Positions 60,526 to 64,000 of a DNA stretch of 64,000 nt are shown here, in pieces. The position numbers and the translations under genes are program-made. The first letter of the stretch is position 1. Every line of letters begins with the position of its first letter. The notes below the pieces were generated by a model, which made no database searches, was not told where the DNA came from, and was given only the letters and a program-made list of their open reading frames with translations. Source of the DNA: Pseudomonas kilonensis (GTDB lineage Bacteria > Pseudomonadota > Gammaproteobacteria > Pseudomonadales > Pseudomonadaceae); contig NZ_LHVH01000024.1 in NCBI RefSeq assembly GCF_001269885.1, positions 62,001-126,000 of the forward strand. Direction: 5' to 3'.

Positions 60526-62358
60526 TTGATACGTCCCCTCCTCCTGCTCCTGATCAGCCTGGCCTTGAGCTCTCCCGCCAGCGCAGCCATCAGCGAAAGC
60601 CATGGCTATGCGCAGTTCGGCACGCTCAAGTACCCGGCCAGATTCACCCACTTCGACTGGGTCAACCCGCAAGCGCCCAAGGGCGGAGTCTTGCGGGTCA
60701 TGGCATTCGGCACCTTCGATACGCTCAACCCCTACACGTTCAAGGGCAGCAGCCCGGTTTCCACGCCCAACTTCCTGCAGTACGGCATCAATGAGCTGAA
60801 CGAACCATTGATGGTCGGCACTGGCCAGTACGCACCGTCTGGTGACGAACCGACGTCGAGCTATGGCCTGATCGCCCAGTCGGTGGAATACAGCGAAGAC
60901 CGCAGCTGGGTGGTTTTCAACCTGCGCCCCGAAGCGCGGTTTCACGATGGCGTGCCCATCACCGCCTATGACGTGGCGTTCTCCTACAGGACGCTGCTCA
61001 AGGACGGCCACCCGCAGTACCGCACCAACCTGCAGGAAGTGCTGCGGGTCGACATTCTCAACCCGCTGAAAATCCGCTTTGTCTTCAAGCGTGCGGGCAA
61101 TCCGCTGCTGATCCTGCGCCTGGGTGAACTGCCGGTGTTGCCCCAGCATTACTGGAAAGACCGCGATTTCAAGGCGACGACCTTCGAACCGCCCCTGGGC
61201 AGCGGGCCGTATCGCATCATCAAAGTGCAACCAGGCCGCCAACTGGTGTTCGAGCGGGTCAAGAACTACTGGGGCAAGGACCTGCCGGTCAATCGCGGCA
61301 AATACAACTACGACCGCATGGACGTGGAGTTCTACCGTGACAGCGAAGTCGCCTTCGAAGCCTTCAAGGCTGGCGAGTTCGATATCTACATCGAACACCA
61401 GGCCAAGAACTGGGCCAACGGCTATCAATTCCCGGCGGTCAACCGGGGCGATGTCATCAAGGCGCAAATCCCCCACCAGATCCCGACCCAGACCCAGGGC
61501 CTGTTCATGAACACCCGGCGCAGCACGTTTGCCGAGGTCAAGGTACGTGAAGCCTTGGGGCTGATGTTCGATTTCGAGTGGACCAACCGCACCCTGTTCA
61601 GCGGCGCCTACAAGCGCACCCTCAGTTACTACCCCAACAGCGAATTCTCCGCCACCGGCCTGCCGGTGGGCCATGAATGGCTGTTGCTCAAGCCGTATCG
61701 GGAACAATTGCCGCCCACACTGCTCACCGAGCCCTTCAGTTTGCCCAAGACCGACGGGCGCGGCATCCCCCGGGAAACCTTGCGCAAGGCCCTGGGTCTC
61801 TTGAAGGAAGCCGGCTGGAGCCTTAGCGGCCAGCGCCTGCTCAATGCCGACAGCCAGCCCCTGAGTTTCGAAATCCTGCTGGTGAACCCGAACCTTGAGC
61901 GCATCCTGCAGCCCTACGTCGAAAACCTCGCCAGCATCGGCATCCAGGCCCGGTTGCGCACAGTGGATCGCGCCCAGTACAAACAGCGCCTGGACCAGTT
62001 CGATTTCGACATGATCCTGCTGACCTTGGGCCAGACCCTCAGCCCGGGCCTTGAGCAATGGCAGTACTTCCACTCCAGCCAGGTCGGGGTCAAGGGCAGC
62101 AAGAACTACGCGGGGATCGCCAACCCGGTGGTCGACCACCTGCTGGAAAAATTGCTCGCCGCCCAGACCCGCGACGAACAGGTCGCCGCCGGCAAAGCCC
62201 TGGATCGCGTGCTGTTGTGGCAGCATTACTGCATTCCCAACTGGTATCTCAATTATCATCGCCTGGCGTACCGCAACCGGTTCGCCTTCGTCACCACGCC
62301 GCCCTACACCCTGGGCCTGAGCGCATGGTGGCTGAAATCTTCGGAGAAAGATCAATGA
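60526..62358 (+). CDS. Extracellular solute-binding protein, family 5 (YejA-like)
   Basis: A 610-residue periplasmic binding protein of the oligopeptide/nickel family, closest in style to YejA. The signal peptide is MIRPLLLLLISLALSSPASA, starting at TTG 60526, which is weakly supported by its ribosome site. Family landmarks are YPARFTHFDWVNPQAPKGG near the start, YGLIAQSVEYSEDRSWVVFN and FHDGVPITAYDVAFSYRTLL at about 140-160. It delivers peptides or similar molecules to an ABC permease. It overlaps the next gene by four bases (ATGA at 62355). No permease lies inside the window; it is expected further right. Confidence 0.9.
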   Translation: MIRPLLLLLISLALSSPASAAISESHGYAQFGTLKYPARFTHFDWVNPQAPKGGVLRVMAFGTFDTLNPYTFKGSSPVSTPNFLQYGINELNEPLMVGTGQYAPSGDEPTSSYGLIAQSVEYSEDRSWVVFNLRPEARFHDGVPITAYDVAFSYRTLLKDGHPQYRTNLQEVLRVDILNPLKIRFVFKRAGNPLLILRLGELPVLPQHYWKDRDFKATTFEPPLGSGPYRIIKVQPGRQLVFERVKNYWGKDLPVNRGKYNYDRMDVEFYRDSEVAFEAFKAGEFDIYIEHQAKNWANGYQFPAVNRGDVIKAQIPHQIPTQTQGLFMNTRRSTFAEVKVREALGLMFDFEWTNRTLFSGAYKRTLSYYPNSEFSATGLPVGHEWLLLKPYREQLPPTLLTEPFSLPKTDGRGIPRETLRKALGLLKEAGWSLSGQRLLNADSQPLSFEILLVNPNLERILQPYVENLASIGIQARLRTVDRAQYKQRLDQFDFDMILLTLGQTLSPGLEQWQYFHSSQVGVKGSKNYAGIANPVVDHLLEKLLAAQTRDEQVAAGKALDRVLLWQHYCIPNWYLNYHRLAYRNRFAFVTTPPYTLGLSAWWLKSSEKDQ

Positions 62359-64000
62359 AGCCTCTACGTGCCCTGCTTCTGCAGGCCAGCAGCCTGTTAT
62401 TCGCCGGGTTGGCCTGCGCCGCGCCACAGCACGCCTTGACCTTGTACAACGAGCCGCCGAAATACCCGGCGAACTTCAAGCATTTCGACTACGTCAACCC
62501 GGATGCGCCCAAGGGCGGCATCTTCCGCCAGGGCGGCTTTGGGGGTTTCGACAGCCTCAACCCATTCATCAGCAAAGGCGTGCCGGCCGATGACATCGGC
62601 CTGATCTACGACACCCTGGCCAAGCAGGGCCTGGACGAACCTTTCACCGAATATGGCCTGATCGCCGAAAAAATCGAGAAAGCCCCGGACAATGCCTGGG
62701 TGCGCTTCTACCTACGCCCCGAAGCCCGCTTCAACGACGGCCACCCGGTACGGGCAGAAGACGTGGTCTTCAGCTTCCAGACCCTGACCAGGGACGGCGC
62801 GCCGATGTTTCGCGGCTATTACAACGATGTTGCCGACGTCATTGCCGAAGACCCACTCAAGGTCCTGTTCAAGTTCAAGCACACCAACAATCGCGAACTG
62901 CCGTTGATCCTCGGCCAACTGCCGGTATTGCCGAAGCACTGGTGGGCCGAGCGCGACTTCAGCAAGGGCAACCTGGAAATCCCCCTGGGCAGCGGCCCCT
63001 ACAAGGTTGCCGAAGTGAAGGCCGGTCGCTCGATCCGCTATGAGCGGGTGAAGGACTATTGGGGCAAAGACCTGGCGGTCAATCGCGGCTTCTACAATTT
63101 CGACGTACTGGTCACCGACTACTACCGCGACAACACCGTCGCGGTCGAAGCGCTCAAGGCCGGTCAATTCGATTTCTGGTTGGAGATGACCGCCAAGAAC
63201 TGGGCCAATGCCTACAACATCCCAGCCGTGACCGAGGGCCGGCTGATCAAGGAACAGATCCCCAACGGCAACCCCACCGGCATGCAGGGCTTTATCTACA
63301 ACCTGCGCCGGCCGATCTTCCAGGATGTCCGGGTACGCAAGGCCTTGAGCCTGCTCCTCGATTTCGAGTGGACCAACAAACAACTGTTCAACGGCGCCTA
63401 CGCTCGCACCCGCAGCTACTTCGAGAATTCGGACATGGCCGCCACCGGCCTGCCCGGCGAAGACGAACTGAAGATTCTCGAGCCCCTGCGCGGCAAGATT
63501 CCCGAGCAAGTCTTCACCGACGCCTTCCAGCCTTCAATGTGCGACGGCAGCGGCATGATCCGCGACCAGCAGCGCAAGGCCTACCAATTGCTGCAGGAAG
63601 CCGGCTGGCGCATCGTCGACGACAAGATGGTCGATGCCCAGGGCAAACCGGTGGTGCTGGAGTTCCTGCTGGCCCAGACCGAGTTCGAACGGATACTGCT
63701 GCCGTTCAAGCGCAACCTGAGCGACCTGGGCATCGAGCTGATCATCCGCCGAGTCGACGTCTCCCAGTTCGTCAACCGCGTACGCTCCCGAGACTTCGAC
63801 CTGGTGGTGGGCAGCTTCCCGCAATCCAGCTCGCCGGGTAACGAACAGCGCGAGTTCTGGATGTCGGCCGCCGCCGACAAGCCCGGCAGCCGCAACACCA
63901 TGGGCCTGAAGGATCCGGCCGTGGACCAACTGGTGGAACAACTGATCAACGCCGATTCGCGCAAGAGCCTGGTGGCCCACGCCCGAGCACTGGACCGGGT
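62355..64000 (+). CDS. Second YejA-like solute-binding protein, truncated by the window end
   Basis: The frame runs open to the end, giving the first 548 residues of an expected 610 or so. The start ATG at 62355 overlaps the previous stop. A signal peptide (MKPLRALLLQASSLLFAGLA, cleavage after ACA) is followed by a sequence parallel to its neighbour: YPANFKHFDYVNPDAPKGG, then YGLIAEKIEKAPDNAWVRFY and FNDGHPVRAEDVVFSFQTLT. The two are tandem paralogues whose order and translational coupling suggest they serve the same or related ABC transporter. The C-terminal end is not seen. Confidence 0.9.
   Translation, partial: MKPLRALLLQASSLLFAGLACAAPQHALTLYNEPPKYPANFKHFDYVNPDAPKGGIFRQGGFGGFDSLNPFISKGVPADDIGLIYDTLAKQGLDEPFTEYGLIAEKIEKAPDNAWVRFYLRPEARFNDGHPVRAEDVVFSFQTLTRDGAPMFRGYYNDVADVIAEDPLKVLFKFKHTNNRELPLILGQLPVLPKHWWAERDFSKGNLEIPLGSGPYKVAEVKAGRSIRYERVKDYWGKDLAVNRGFYNFDVLVTDYYRDNTVAVEALKAGQFDFWLEMTAKNWANAYNIPAVTEGRLIKEQIPNGNPTGMQGFIYNLRRPIFQDVRVRKALSLLLDFEWTNKQLFNGAYARTRSYFENSDMAATGLPGEDELKILEPLRGKIPEQVFTDAFQPSMCDGSGMIRDQQRKAYQLLQEAGWRIVDDKMVDAQGKPVVLEFLLAQTEFERILLPFKRNLSDLGIELIIRRVDVSQFVNRVRSRDFDLVVGSFPQSSSPGNEQREFWMSAAADKPGSRNTMGLKDPAVDQLVEQLINADSRKSLVAHARALDR

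Noticed and set aside
60520..62427. A 635-codon minus-strand frame
   Set aside because: It is antisense to the first YejA-like gene, which has a signal peptide and family motifs.

Overview
The window looks like a chromosomal segment of a Pseudomonas of the fluorescens complex. The reasons are high GC and codon use, the large NAD-dependent glutamate dehydrogenase, the dnaQ-rnhA-methyltransferase-gloB-mltD neighbourhood, and many short palindromic REP/REPIN elements of the kind found between genes in this group. No rRNA, tRNA, CRISPR array, prophage or insertion sequence was recognised. Identifications rest on reading the translated sequences; no database search was run.

Layout, left to right. 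0.1-1.1 kb: a small ABM-fold monooxygenase-like protein and an exported cupin. 1.2-6.1 kb: gdhB on the minus strand, with a terminator downstream and a large palindrome in its leader. 6.5-11.2 kb: an acidic hypothetical protein, a membrane-anchored WG-repeat protein and an isolated, AT-richer ABC exporter. 11.2-12.5 kb: nine 135-bp tandem copies of a REPIN, the most striking structure here. 12.6-19.5 kb: a tightly overlapping Bat-type operon (MoxR ATPase, DUF58, DUF4381, VWA, VWA-TPR, BatD). 19.7-25.2 kb: sbcD-sbcC and a glutathione S-transferase, translationally coupled. 25.4-25.8 kb: two very small exported proteins. 26.0-34.7 kb: a sugar-acid block with an exported lactonase, an alpha-ketoglutarate semialdehyde dehydrogenase, an AraD1/FAH enzyme, an MFS transporter, an IlvD/Edd dehydratase and a GntR regulator. 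Two FadR-type operator sequences sit between the divergent transporter and dehydratase genes. Together these read as a non-phosphorylative pentose or pentonate pathway ending in 2-oxoglutarate.

34.8-39.5 kb: a 1560-residue protein resembling the dermonecrotic-toxin-like (DUF6543) giants of Pseudomonas. 39.7-43.2 kb: an MMPL-type RND transporter with a YCF48-like exported propeller protein. 43.5-51.1 kb: pepN, a DUF2797 protein, yeaC, a rhomboid protease, a PPP-type phosphoesterase, nadK and a DUF1853 protein. 51.2-55.3 kb: arsB, a ChrR-type flavin reductase, a small hypothetical, a LysR regulator and a GNAT acetyltransferase. 55.6-60.3 kb: dnaQ, rnhA, a methyltransferase, gloB and mltD. 60.5-64.0 kb: two coupled oligopeptide-type solute-binding proteins; the second runs off the window.

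Eighteen single palindromic elements of at least five sequence classes are spread between genes, plus the tandem array. No REP-associated (RAYT) transposase gene is present.
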